From: CAZAJT01 sp964485585
GTDB taxonomy: Bacteria > Patescibacteriota > Microgenomatia > UBA1406 > GWC2-37-13
Reading direction: 5' to 3'
DNA length: 15,271 bases
Assembly (NCBI GenBank): GCA_964485585.1
Contig: CAZAJT010000022.1
Coordinates: 1 to 15,271 of the forward strand
Under the pieces are notes generated by a model that was not told where the DNA came from, made no database searches, and was given only the letters and a program-made list of their open reading frames with translations. Numbering within the stretch: the stretch's first letter is position 1; every line of letters starts with the position of its first letter. A program made the translations under genes and the position numbers. This document shows positions 1 through 5,556 of this stretch, in pieces.

Positions 1-269
1 CAACTCTCGTCATAGCCATAGCAGGTGGCTCCCGGAGGATCGCCTGGCAAGCAGGGTTTTACCTTCTGCGGACAACTCTGGCCGCAGGCATTGACTTCGG
101 AAGTTTTCCCTTCCATGCAAGTTCGAAACGCATCTTCACCGCAGGCGGGCTCAGCTCGAACAAGCCCGTTGTTAATATGTTGGAATTTCAATACACCAAC
201 CACAAAAACCACAACGAGCAATATGTGGAAAAATCGCGAACTCATTTTCATTAGCATATCGCTCTTCAT
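1..269 (-). CDS. Secreted Cys-rich protein, N-terminal fragment (cut by window edge)
   Basis: An open frame of 89 codons starts at the ATG at 267-269 on the minus strand and runs off the window start without a stop. Residues about 10-30 form a hydrophobic segment (FFHILLVVVFVVGVL) after a basic start, which fits a signal peptide or single membrane anchor. The following ~50 residues hold seven cysteines in short spacings (for example ACGEDAFRTC, NACGQSCP, KPCLPG), which suggests a disulfide-bonded extracellular domain. In-frame ATGs at codons 5, 7 and 9 are alternative starts. The first was kept because a TATAAC box (275-280, minus) lies about 6 nt before it, as at other genes here. I do not recognise the family, and the C-terminal part is not visible. 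Confidence 0.6.
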   Translation of the reverse strand, partial: MKSDMLMKMSSRFFHILLVVVFVVGVLKFQHINNGLVRAEPACGEDAFRTCMEGKTSEVNACGQSCPQKVKPCLPGDPPGATCYGYDES

Positions 270-274
270 GTACC

Positions 275-280
275 GTTATA
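275..280 (-). promoter_or_regulatory. Predicted -10 box of the Cys-rich protein gene
   Basis: TATAAC on the minus strand (5 of 6 match to TATAAT) would place the transcript start at about 268-269, the first base of the ATG. No clear -35 box is visible. It fits the leaderless pattern of the window. Confidence 0.4.
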
Positions 281-351
281 CTATCACCCGCTAAGGGATT
301 TTACCAGCTTCCGCCCCCCTTCCTCTAGGATCCCAAGCGTATCATATTCTA

Positions 352-616
352 TGGCTCCCCCGCCTGGATTCGAACCAGGAACCTTGAAGTTACTTATCTG
401 GACTATCTCTTCACCATACTTTTTACAGTTTAGGTGGTGGGCGCTCAAAGGGTGTACTCACCTAGTCTCTGCACCTTCTCCGACGATACGTCGGAACTTG
501 GCTCAGGGTTATCCCGCCATGACGAGACGTTCCCTGAATTCACCCACTGTTCATCCCGATATTTCTATCGGGAGCTGCTAACACAGCTTCCTGCTCTACC
601 GTTGAGCTACAGGGGA
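352..616 (-). tRNA. tRNA-Asn(GUU) interrupted by a group I intron
   Basis: The two exons are 583-616 (5' exon, 34 nt) and 352-392 (3' exon, 41 nt including encoded CCA). Joined, they give a complete cloverleaf: acceptor tcccctg/cggggga with U1-A72 and one G-U pair, D stem gctc/gagc, anticodon stem ggaag/cttca (four pairs plus a G-A mismatch), loop CTGTTAA with anticodon GTT, and T arm cctgg-TTCGAAT-ccagg. Discriminator G73 with the U1-A72 pair is typical of bacterial tRNA-Asn. The intron sits between anticodon positions 35 and 36, so no functional anticodon exists before splicing. The gene lies 9 bp after a GIY-YIG nuclease gene on the same strand but has its own -10 box. Identity as Asn depends on the splice sites described under the intron. 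Confidence 0.92.
393..582 (-). ncRNA. Group I self-splicing intron (IC3-like, 190 nt) in tRNA-Asn
   Basis: Catalytic-core sequences close to those of the cyanobacterial tRNA-Leu intron are visible on the minus strand: AATTCAGGG (532-540), CCCTGAGCC (500-508), GGTGCAGAGACT (464-475) and GAGATAGTCCAG (398-409, the P7 3' strand region). P1 forms between exon AGCTGT (583-588) and intron GCAGCT (573-578) across a 4-nt loop, leaving the conserved U-G pair at the 5' splice site. The intron ends in G (393), as expected for the terminal guanosine. A P2-like hairpin, cccgata/tatcggg, lies at 555-572, and another perfect hairpin, ccgacg/cgtcgg, at 480-494. There is no room for an internal endonuclease ORF. 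At 190 nt it is compact for the class. Subgroup IC3 is my assignment from motif similarity. Confidence 0.92.
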
Positions 617-624
617 ATCAACGA

Positions 625-630
625 ATTATA
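625..630 (-). promoter_or_regulatory. Predicted -10 box of the tRNA-Asn gene
   Basis: TATAAT on the minus strand is a perfect match and overlaps the TAA stop (626-628) of the GIY-YIG gene. It predicts a transcript start near 618, only about 2 nt before the mature tRNA 5' end at 616. The pre-tRNA would therefore have an unusually short 5' leader. No convincing -35 box is visible. Confidence 0.6.
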
Positions 631-862
631 TACGTTCCTTCAAAAATCTTCTCCCAAATCCTGTCTTAAAATATTTTTCTCTTTTTAAAGCCTTCTCTTT
701 TAATAGACAAGCTTCATAATATAATAACATCAGTGGTCTCCTAAGTTTAGTTGCAGCCACCAAACCATCATTATGTTCGTATAAGCGTTTCTTCAAATCT
801 TCAGTAAAACCTATATATAATTTACCGTCAACTTTACTTTTCAAAACATATGTGTAAAACAT
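626..862 (-). CDS. Small GIY-YIG domain nuclease (UPF0213/YhbQ-like)
   Basis: This is a 78-residue single-domain GIY-YIG protein. It shows YTYVLKS (residues 3-9, the GIY strand), KLYIGFT (14-20, the YIG strand), LKKRLYEHN (23-31) with the expected Arg26 and His30, and a Glu in ALKREKYFK (E62). The C-terminus is basic (GFGRRFLKERI). The start at 862 was chosen over the upstream ATG at 901 because family members begin with the MFYTYVLKS strand, and aggaag lies a few bases upstream. The longer form would add 13 Arg-rich residues encoded by a GC-rich hairpin. Such proteins are known as solo GIY-YIG endonucleases related to the UvrC N-terminal domain; their cellular role is poorly defined. Its position 9 bp upstream of an intron-split tRNA gene raises the question of a link with intron mobility. 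Confidence 0.85.
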   Translation of the reverse strand: MFYTYVLKSKVDGKLYIGFTEDLKKRLYEHNDGLVAATKLRRPLMLLYYEACLLKEKALKREKYFKTGFGRRFLKERI

Positions 863-890
863 TGTGTGCTTCCTGCTCCCGCGCCCGCAA

Positions 891-929
891 CGCCTTCGCA
901 AGACTCCCGAAGCTCAGGCTTGCGTGGCG
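891..929. repeat. GC-rich imperfect hairpin upstream of the GIY-YIG gene
   Basis: The arms cgcc-tt-cgcaag (891-902) and cttgcg-t-ggcg (919-929) pair with small bulges around a 16-nt loop. A second, nested pairing is possible (cttcg 894-898 with cgaag 908-912). Base composition is far more GC-rich than the surroundings, and the next 100 bp to 1069 are AT-rich and empty. It resembles the palindromic intergenic repeats common in such genomes. Whether it is a repeat family member cannot be judged from one copy. Confidence 0.5.
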
Positions 930-1057
930 GGGTACCATAAGCTATACAGGGGAAAATATCAATGTGCGTGTATATTTTACCAAAAATTTACCCCTCTTAC
1001 ATTATCTAACATTGTTGACTAAAACTCAGCGACTTGTAGCATAGGGTGAAGATGATA

Positions 1058-1063
1058 TAAAAT
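1058..1063 (+). promoter_or_regulatory. Predicted -10 box of the formyltransferase gene
   Basis: TAAAAT, within the AT-rich string GATATAAAATTT, ends 6 nt before the GTG start at 1070. The predicted transcript start is the first base of that codon. There is no Shine-Dalgarno sequence. No -35 box is clear at normal spacing. Confidence 0.45.
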
Positions 1064-1069
1064 TTAGCA

Positions 1070-1774
1070 GTGATCAAAGAGAGAATCACTGAACGAGAAC
1101 CTCGATTGAGAATTCCCCTGGTAGTTATGGTACGTGACGGAACATTACTTCCGTGCATCTGGCAATACACACAGAAGGCGAATTCTGATGCTTATATTTC
1201 TCTTGTGGTAACGGGCAAAAAAGATTCTCCGGCATTCACTTTTGCCACAGAAAGAAATATTCCTATAAGAAGAATGGCGCAAAGATTCTCCGAAGGAGAA
1301 ACACTTGAGGAGTTTGGTACGCGTTGTGGAAGTCTCATTAAAGGTTGGCTGGATCAATCTGGCTCTCGTAAGTATCTTGTTATTTCAGCCGGTTGGCATA
1401 GAGTAATGCCGAAAGAATTTATCCGTTGTTTTGAGCCAGAGCAGATTATAAATACGCACCCTGGGCTATTGGGAGATAATCCTGCTGACAGCATGGTGAG
1501 ACTATCAAATGGAGAAATGATTCCCAGCTCGCGAAACATGTACGACCCGGGCCCAATAGAAAGAGCGTGGAAGGAAGGATATAAATGGACGGGAGCAACA
1601 GTGCAGTATTTAGTTGAAGAAACTGATGCAGGAACAGTCATCACACGAGAAGAAGTTCCTGTAGAGGAAAACGATACTTTAGAAACACTCTCAGAAAGAG
1701 TTCATTCTTTAGAATTTCAAATGGTTCCACGAGCGATAGATATCGCACTAAAACGAATTGCCATAAAACCTTAG
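1070..1774 (+). CDS. PurN-like formyltransferase family protein
   Basis: This 234-residue protein has the C-terminal half of the formyl_transf_N fold. IINTHPGLLG (127-136) carries the catalytic Asn128 and His130 of the NxHPxLLP motif, and ETDAGTVI (184-191) supplies the catalytic Asp186. The ending EENDTLETLSERVHSLEFQ matches the PurN pattern V..DT...L..RV...E. The N-terminal nucleotide-like motif of PurN (SGxGSN) is replaced by VRDGTLLP (21-28), so the second substrate may not be glycinamide ribonucleotide. No purine genes are adjacent. The GTG start is chosen because a -10 box ends 6 nt before it. A formyl-transfer reaction using 10-formyltetrahydrofolate is the family expectation; the substrate is unknown. 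A formyltransferase for an amino sugar is an alternative. Confidence 0.75.
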   Translation: MIKERITEREPRLRIPLVVMVRDGTLLPCIWQYTQKANSDAYISLVVTGKKDSPAFTFATERNIPIRRMAQRFSEGETLEEFGTRCGSLIKGWLDQSGSRKYLVISAGWHRVMPKEFIRCFEPEQIINTHPGLLGDNPADSMVRLSNGEMIPSSRNMYDPGPIERAWKEGYKWTGATVQYLVEETDAGTVITREEVPVEENDTLETLSERVHSLEFQMVPRAIDIALKRIAIKP

Positions 1775-1823
1775 TTGATTTGACTTCTCCGTAACTTTCT
1801 GTTTTCATAAAATTAGTACAGAT

Positions 1824-1829
1824 TGTAAT
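1824..1829 (+). promoter_or_regulatory. Predicted -10 box of the pilin-like gene
   Basis: TGTAAT (5 of 6 to consensus) ends 5 nt before the ATG at 1835. It again predicts a transcript start at or beside the start codon. The -35 region is weak. Confidence 0.35.
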
Positions 1830-1834
1830 TTTTA

Positions 1835-2332
1835 ATGAAAAATCCTAAATTTTCTTCTCAAGGAGGTTTTGCCTTGGCCTTTATCCTCATTATTGTCTTG
1901 ATTTTGATTACCGCCATTGCCGGTTTTGATATTGCATTTATAAAATTCACCGAATACTGTGGAGACGTTTCCATTGCCGACTGTTTAGGGTCGAAACCTG
2001 AAAATTCTGAGGAAGGAAAGACGACCATCGTGGCAAATGGAAGCTATTCATATAAAGGCTACGGCGTTACGATTTCGCTTACCATTCCACTGGAAGGCGG
2101 TAGAATAAGCGGCGCCTTCAAGGGAGACTGTAGCGGTAAAATAAGCGGGACATATAATGGAGGCGGCGGCGGTGCAGTAAGGGGAAAAGCGAACGGGAGT
2201 TGTGGAATATTCCTACCAGCTTCGGCGAGCTTTACTGGGAATGTCTTCCAAAAACAAAAAACAGTGCCTTTAAGCGGTACAGCGAGTATCCCGGGCTTTT
2301 CTCAGAGTGGATCAATTACACTGACATATTAG
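1835..2332 (+). CDS. Pilin-like surface protein with Gly-rich beta repeats
   Basis: This 165-residue protein begins with a short polar leader followed by GG-F and a long hydrophobic helix (residues 12-30, FALAFILIIVLILITAIAG). That resembles a type IV prepilin or PilX-type N-terminus, cleaved after Gly11. The usual Glu at +5 is absent. The rest is a Gly/Ser/Thr-rich domain with strand-like units (GGRISGAF, CSGKISGTY, GGAVRGKANGSC) and four cysteines, likely a beta-sheet surface domain. It lies 9 bp before the next membrane-anchored protein gene and is probably co-transcribed with it. The function could be a minor pilin or simply an anchored surface protein; I cannot place it in a named family. 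Confidence 0.65.
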   Translation: MKNPKFSSQGGFALAFILIIVLILITAIAGFDIAFIKFTEYCGDVSIADCLGSKPENSEEGKTTIVANGSYSYKGYGVTISLTIPLEGGRISGAFKGDCSGKISGTYNGGGGGAVRGKANGSCGIFLPASASFTGNVFQKQKTVPLSGTASIPGFSQSGSITLTY

Positions 2333-2341
2333 AACGAAGTT

Positions 2342-3031
2342 ATGAAGAAGTTTTGGATTATTGCTTTTGTTGCCTTGAGTATTTTTATATTCGGGTTAAT
2401 TTCAAAAGGTGGATTTGGACAACCTCCCTGCCCGAACCCATTAATTTTTAAAACTCCTGTTGATATGAATAAGGTTACCTCAATCCTGTATCCGGGTCAG
2501 GAGCGGAGCGGATATTTTAAGCCACACGGAGGATTCCGCTTTGATAATGCAAAACCAGATGAAATAGAAGTAGTGACTCCCCTTGATAGCATATTGCAGG
2601 ATGTCCAAGGTTATAGAGAGGATGGCGAAATACAGTATTTATTCGATTTTGTAAACCCCTGTGGTATTGTGTATCGCTTTGATCATCTGGCAACGCTTGC
2701 TCCCAAATTTGCAAAACTGGTAGAAAGTCTACCTATCATAGATGAAAAAGAGTGGAAAGAAGGCAAAGGAGTTCATCAGTCAAACCTGCGTAAACAAAAC
2801 ATTACGGTAAAGCAGGGTGAGGTCGTTGCCACTGCCGTTGGATTTAGAAAAACCAATAACGTGTTTGTGGATTTTGGCGTGTATGATTTAAGAGGGAAAA
2901 ATATGTTTCAAAACCCAAGACCCTATGCAATCTGCTGGTTCGATCTGCTATCCCCCCAAGACGCCGCCAAAGTCAAAAATCTCCCCGCAGCAGATTCAAT
3001 AAACGGCAAAAAAAGCGCGTACTGTAAATAA
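2342..3031 (+). CDS. Membrane-anchored protein with degenerate M23-like domain (paralog 1)
   Basis: This 229-residue protein has an N-terminal membrane helix (residues 4-21) and an extracellular domain that follows the order of motifs of M23 (LytM) peptidases. These are PHGGFRFDNA (61-70), EVVTPLDSILQDV (76-88), a Y/F-x-HL-like YRFDHL (111-116), ITVKQGEVVATAVG (154-167), and a final strand VFVDFGVYD (174-182) where the HxH zinc/catalytic motif would be. The HxH is missing and the first motif is not HxxxD, so catalysis is unlikely. The C-terminal part (PYAICWFDLLSPQDAAKVKNL) resembles segments after the same domain in the genes at 3717 and 7108. I infer a non-enzymatic cell-surface role, perhaps peptidoglycan or protein binding. 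Confidence 0.65.
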   Translation: MKKFWIIAFVALSIFIFGLISKGGFGQPPCPNPLIFKTPVDMNKVTSILYPGQERSGYFKPHGGFRFDNAKPDEIEVVTPLDSILQDVQGYREDGEIQYLFDFVNPCGIVYRFDHLATLAPKFAKLVESLPIIDEKEWKEGKGVHQSNLRKQNITVKQGEVVATAVGFRKTNNVFVDFGVYDLRGKNMFQNPRPYAICWFDLLSPQDAAKVKNLPAADSINGKKSAYCK

Positions 3032-3078
3032 AGTCCTCTTTATTTAACACCTCGCCCACAATATTTTGTAGTATTCTA

Positions 3079-3213
3079 AGCATGAGTTTCGCACTTCCTG
3101 TCATCCTGAGGAGTGAAGCGACGAAGGATCTCTGAACTTGTTTCAGCCTCGCATTCGCGAGAGATTCTTCTCGGCCATTGGCCGATCAGAATGACAACTG
3201 CGAAACTCGTGCT
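3079..3213. repeat. Palindromic interspersed repeat with 15-bp terminal inverted ends (MITE-like)
   Basis: The outer ends agcatgagtttcgca (3079-3093) and tgcgaaactcgtgct (3199-3213) are inverted copies with one mismatch. Inside, TGTCATCCTG pairs with CAGAATGACA, and GAAGGATCTCT with AGAGATTCTTC. Two small perfect hairpins, ctcgc-attc-gcgag and cggcca-t-tggccg, are nested further in. The internal TGTCATCCTGAG...GAAGGATC wording is a repeat type I know from many bacterial genomes, including CPR. No transposase is encoded. A 9-bp direct repeat, tattttgta, occurs at 3062-3070 and 3213-3221, a possible target duplication, although 8 bp separate the left copy from the left end. Confidence 0.8.
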
Positions 3214-3293
3214 ATTTTGTAAAGAAATAACAGAAGAGTTATGGACGTAAACATTGATGATCGGTTCTTACTTATTTCATACTCAATTATGTA

Positions 3294-3321
3294 TTGACTT
3301 TTAAAGTCAATCTAATATCAT
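3294..3321 (+). promoter_or_regulatory. Promoter of the VOC protein gene
   Basis: The -35 box TTGACT (3294-3299), a 16-bp spacer and the -10 box TATCAT (3316-3321) place the transcript start at 3328, the A of the ATG. An inverted repeat with 8-bp arms, TTGACTTT and AAAGTCAA (3294-3310, one central base), covers the -35 box and could be an operator. Confidence 0.65.
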
Positions 3322-3327
3322 CATTAT

Positions 3328-3690
3328 ATGTTAAATTTAAATTCCATCATGATAGGATCAATGCAGCCACAAGTGCTGGGGAAGTTTTATGAAAAAGTTT
3401 TTGGCAAACCTGCCGATATGATGGAGGGAACGTGGTACGGTTGGAAAGTTGGGAATACTTTTTTCTCGGTTGGCGAGCACTCGGAAACGAAAGGAAAATC
3501 CAAGGATCCGGCACGAGTAATATTTAACTTTGAAACAGAACAAGTAAGGGAAGAGTTCGAACGAATAAAAGGGATCGGCGCAGAAGTGGTGAAAGAACCA
3601 TATAAAATGGAAGGTATGTGGATTGCGACCTTTGCCGATCCCGATGGAAATTACTTTCAACTGATGTCTCCTTGGGATGAGAAGAAGTAA
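3328..3690 (+). CDS. VOC (glyoxalase/bleomycin-resistance superfamily) protein
   Basis: This 120-residue protein has the length and pattern of a single-chain VOC protein. The N-terminal half is LNSIMIGSMQPQVLGKFYEKVFG (a beta strand, then the helix with F-Y-E-K-V-FG), and the end is the diagnostic FADPDGNYFQLMSP (residues 102-115). Members bind a divalent metal through paired beta-alpha-beta modules and include glyoxalase I, dioxygenases and antibiotic-binding proteins. The substrate cannot be told from sequence. The start has no Shine-Dalgarno but a promoter exactly positioned for leaderless expression. A decayed relative of this same gene lies at 12322-12398. Confidence 0.88.
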   Translation: MLNLNSIMIGSMQPQVLGKFYEKVFGKPADMMEGTWYGWKVGNTFFSVGEHSETKGKSKDPARVIFNFETEQVREEFERIKGIGAEVVKEPYKMEGMWIATFADPDGNYFQLMSPWDEKK

Positions 3691-3716
3691 GTATCTCTCA
3701 AGTGAGCTATAGTAGT

Positions 3717-5072
3717 ATGAACGAAAAAGTAAATGATGCCCCGCAGGAAGAACTGCAAAAAAAAGCCTTCGCAAGATTCATGCCTTTCTTTGGTGTCTTT
3801 TTCCTAATGATACTGTTAGGTGGGCTTATGTTTTGGGTATTTCAGGTAAGTCGGTTGAGCGATCGTCCTTTACCTCAAAATCAGACAGATGAACATTCAT
3901 TATCTCAAAGGCAGAATAATAGTAACAGTTCAGCAGACTGGCCGGCACTGTGGGGACCACCTGATAGTTCTTGTGAAAATAAGAAAGTTGTATTTACTGC
4001 TTCGCCAATGGATCCTCGCGATATCAACTTCATTGAACCGATAGGAGAACTAAAACAGGGCCATATTCTTCCCGGAGATCATATCGGCATTGATTACAAT
4101 ACCTCCCCTACTACAAAACCAGTAAAGGTATATGCGCCAGCAGATGCAACGCTCATCACGGTTGAACGCCATCCTTATACTCCTCCCGCAGGGTATCCCC
4201 AGACCATGCGTCACTATCATTTCTATCTTGTTCATTCTTGTAATCTTTTTACAGGGTTTGTGCACTTGACTGAGTTTAGTCCAGAAATCCTTGCGAAAAG
4301 TTCACAACTGAAAGAGCTGAATGACGCAACCATTAGTGAGCCAAAAAGCATCATGGTTGGAATACCAATAAGAGCAGGGCAAGAGATAGGTACTGCATGG
4401 TCATTTGGGCTGCTAGGTATGGTTACGGTTGATTTAACCGCCACAAATAAAGGTTATCTAAAGCCGGAGAGTTATAGGGGAGAAAACTGGCGGATGCACT
4501 CGGTGGCACCATTTGACTACTTTTCAGAACCGCTCAAAACACGGCTTCTCGCCAAAAATCCCAGAACTGCAGCACCGCGCGGTGGAAAGATTGATTTTGA
4601 CATAGATGGAAAAATAGTAGGAAACTGGTTTCAGGAAGGTACCGGTGGCTTTAAAGATCTTAATGTGCAACCACGTCAATGCGGCAACTTCCCTTGTCCA
4701 TATTGGAGTGGGCATCTCGCGTTGGTATACGACTATATTGATCCAAAACAACTTCGGGTGTCTATCGGCCATGATGCTGGTCTGGGGGTATCGACGCCTT
4801 ACGGGGTAAAAGGTGATAATCCTGATTTTAAGGATGTTGACATTTCTAATGGTTTAGTGAAATACGAATTGGTCGCTTTGAAAGACACAAGCCGGGAAAA
4901 AGGATATCAGTCAGAAGACCCGTTGATTGAAGTCAGCGATGAGACTAGAGTACTTGGCACAATGCTGGTTCAGTTGATTGAGTCTCAAAAACTAAGAGCA
5001 GAAGTGTTTCCAGGAAAAATGAAAAATCAAGTAACTGCCTTCACTTCCAACGCCCGCGTCTACACTCGTTGA
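3717..5072 (+). CDS. Membrane-anchored protein with M23-like domain and C-terminal beta domain (paralog 2)
   Basis: This 451-residue protein has a cytoplasmic start, a membrane helix (residues about 22-43) and a polar Asn/Gln/Ser linker. It then has an M23-like domain: DHIGIDY (121-127, fitting HxxxD), VKVYAPADATLITVE (136-150), FTGFVHLTE (178-186), IPIRAGQEIGTA (216-227) and MVTVDLTAT (235-243) in place of the HxH strand. The second zinc ligand and catalytic His are therefore missing. A second domain (about 290-451; KIDFDIDGKIVGNWF, GHLALVYDYI) looks like an all-beta, lipocalin-like fold. The start was moved from the GTG at 3702 to the ATG at 3717 because a TATAGT box (3708-3713) lies between; this choice is uncertain. 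It probably shares a surface role with the genes at 2342 and 7108. Confidence 0.7.
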   Translation: MNEKVNDAPQEELQKKAFARFMPFFGVFFLMILLGGLMFWVFQVSRLSDRPLPQNQTDEHSLSQRQNNSNSSADWPALWGPPDSSCENKKVVFTASPMDPRDINFIEPIGELKQGHILPGDHIGIDYNTSPTTKPVKVYAPADATLITVERHPYTPPAGYPQTMRHYHFYLVHSCNLFTGFVHLTEFSPEILAKSSQLKELNDATISEPKSIMVGIPIRAGQEIGTAWSFGLLGMVTVDLTATNKGYLKPESYRGENWRMHSVAPFDYFSEPLKTRLLAKNPRTAAPRGGKIDFDIDGKIVGNWFQEGTGGFKDLNVQPRQCGNFPCPYWSGHLALVYDYIDPKQLRVSIGHDAGLGVSTPYGVKGDNPDFKDVDISNGLVKYELVALKDTSREKGYQSEDPLIEVSDETRVLGTMLVQLIESQKLRAEVFPGKMKNQVTAFTSNARVYTR

Positions 5073-5090
5073 TTTCGTTAATTAGTAAGT

Positions 5091-5096
5091 TATAAT
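5091..5096 (+). promoter_or_regulatory. -10 box of the cupredoxin gene
   Basis: A perfect TATAAT ends 6 nt before the GTG start codon at 5103, so the transcript would begin with that GTG. No ribosome binding site is present. Confidence 0.65.
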
Positions 5097-5102
5097 TATG
5101 AC

Positions 5103-5543
5103 GTGGAAGAAACAACAAAAAAGGGAAGCGCTGGATATGGCAAGAAGCCACTCTGGCAATGGGTGATTATCTACGTTATTATAGGTACCATACTCTACGG
5201 GGCCGTTTATTATTTCTTCTTTTCGAAAAAAGGTGGTTATAACTATACTTCTCCCACTCAAGCAATACAAGAATCTCAAAATAAAGTTACGCTTTCAATA
5301 GATGGTTTTTCTCCAGAAACTCTCTCGATTAAAGCAGGAACTAAAGTAACTTGGATAAACAAAAGTGGATCGGTAGCAAGCATTAACTCAGCAGTGCATC
5401 CAACCCACTTGGTCTATCCGTCACTCAATCTTGGTGAGGTTCAGGATGGAGCGTCAGTTTCTTTGACTTTTGATAAACCAGGAACTTACAAATATCACAA
5501 TCATCTTAATCCGAGTCAAAAAGGCACAATTGTTGCACAATAG
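5103..5543 (+). CDS. Membrane-anchored cupredoxin-like protein lacking the copper-ligand Cys
   Basis: This 146-residue protein has a cytoplasmic tail, one membrane helix (residues about 18-40), a short linker and a cupredoxin beta-sandwich (about 60-146). The family signatures are SIDGFSPETLSIKAGTKVTWINKSG (65-89) and FDKPGTYKYHNHLNPSQKGTIV (123-144). Classical type 1 copper proteins carry a Cys in this last segment. Here the stretch reads YHNHLNPSQ with no Cys anywhere in the domain, leaving His99, His102, His132 and His134 as possible metal ligands. A type 1 electron-transfer site is therefore unlikely; copper binding or storage, or a purely structural domain, remains possible. The GTG start is fixed by the TATAAT box at the ideal distance. 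The next gene begins 13 bp downstream and is probably in the same transcript. Confidence 0.82.
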   Translation: MEETTKKGSAGYGKKPLWQWVIIYVIIGTILYGAVYYFFFSKKGGYNYTSPTQAIQESQNKVTLSIDGFSPETLSIKAGTKVTWINKSGSVASINSAVHPTHLVYPSLNLGEVQDGASVSLTFDKPGTYKYHNHLNPSQKGTIVAQ

Positions 5544-5556
5544 TTCTTCTATACAA

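Noticed and set aside
25..294. Plus-strand 89-codon frame at the window start
   Set aside because: It is the reverse of a better minus-strand frame with a signal peptide, patterned cysteines and a -10 box at the start.
351..688. Two plus-strand frames over the tRNA region
   Set aside because: They run antisense through the tRNA exons and group I intron and their products look random.
850..1044. Plus-strand 64-codon frame antisense to the GIY-YIG start
   Set aside because: It is derived from the GC-rich hairpin and AT-rich spacer, with no motif, promoter or ribosome binding site.
3079..3213. CRISPR array or intrinsic terminator
   Set aside because: There is a single palindromic unit without repeat-spacer periodicity, and no T run follows the stem.
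3358..3774. 138-codon minus-strand frame over the VOC gene
   Set aside because: It is fully antisense to a clear VOC protein, and the product is a Phe/Tyr/Ser-rich string with no family pattern.
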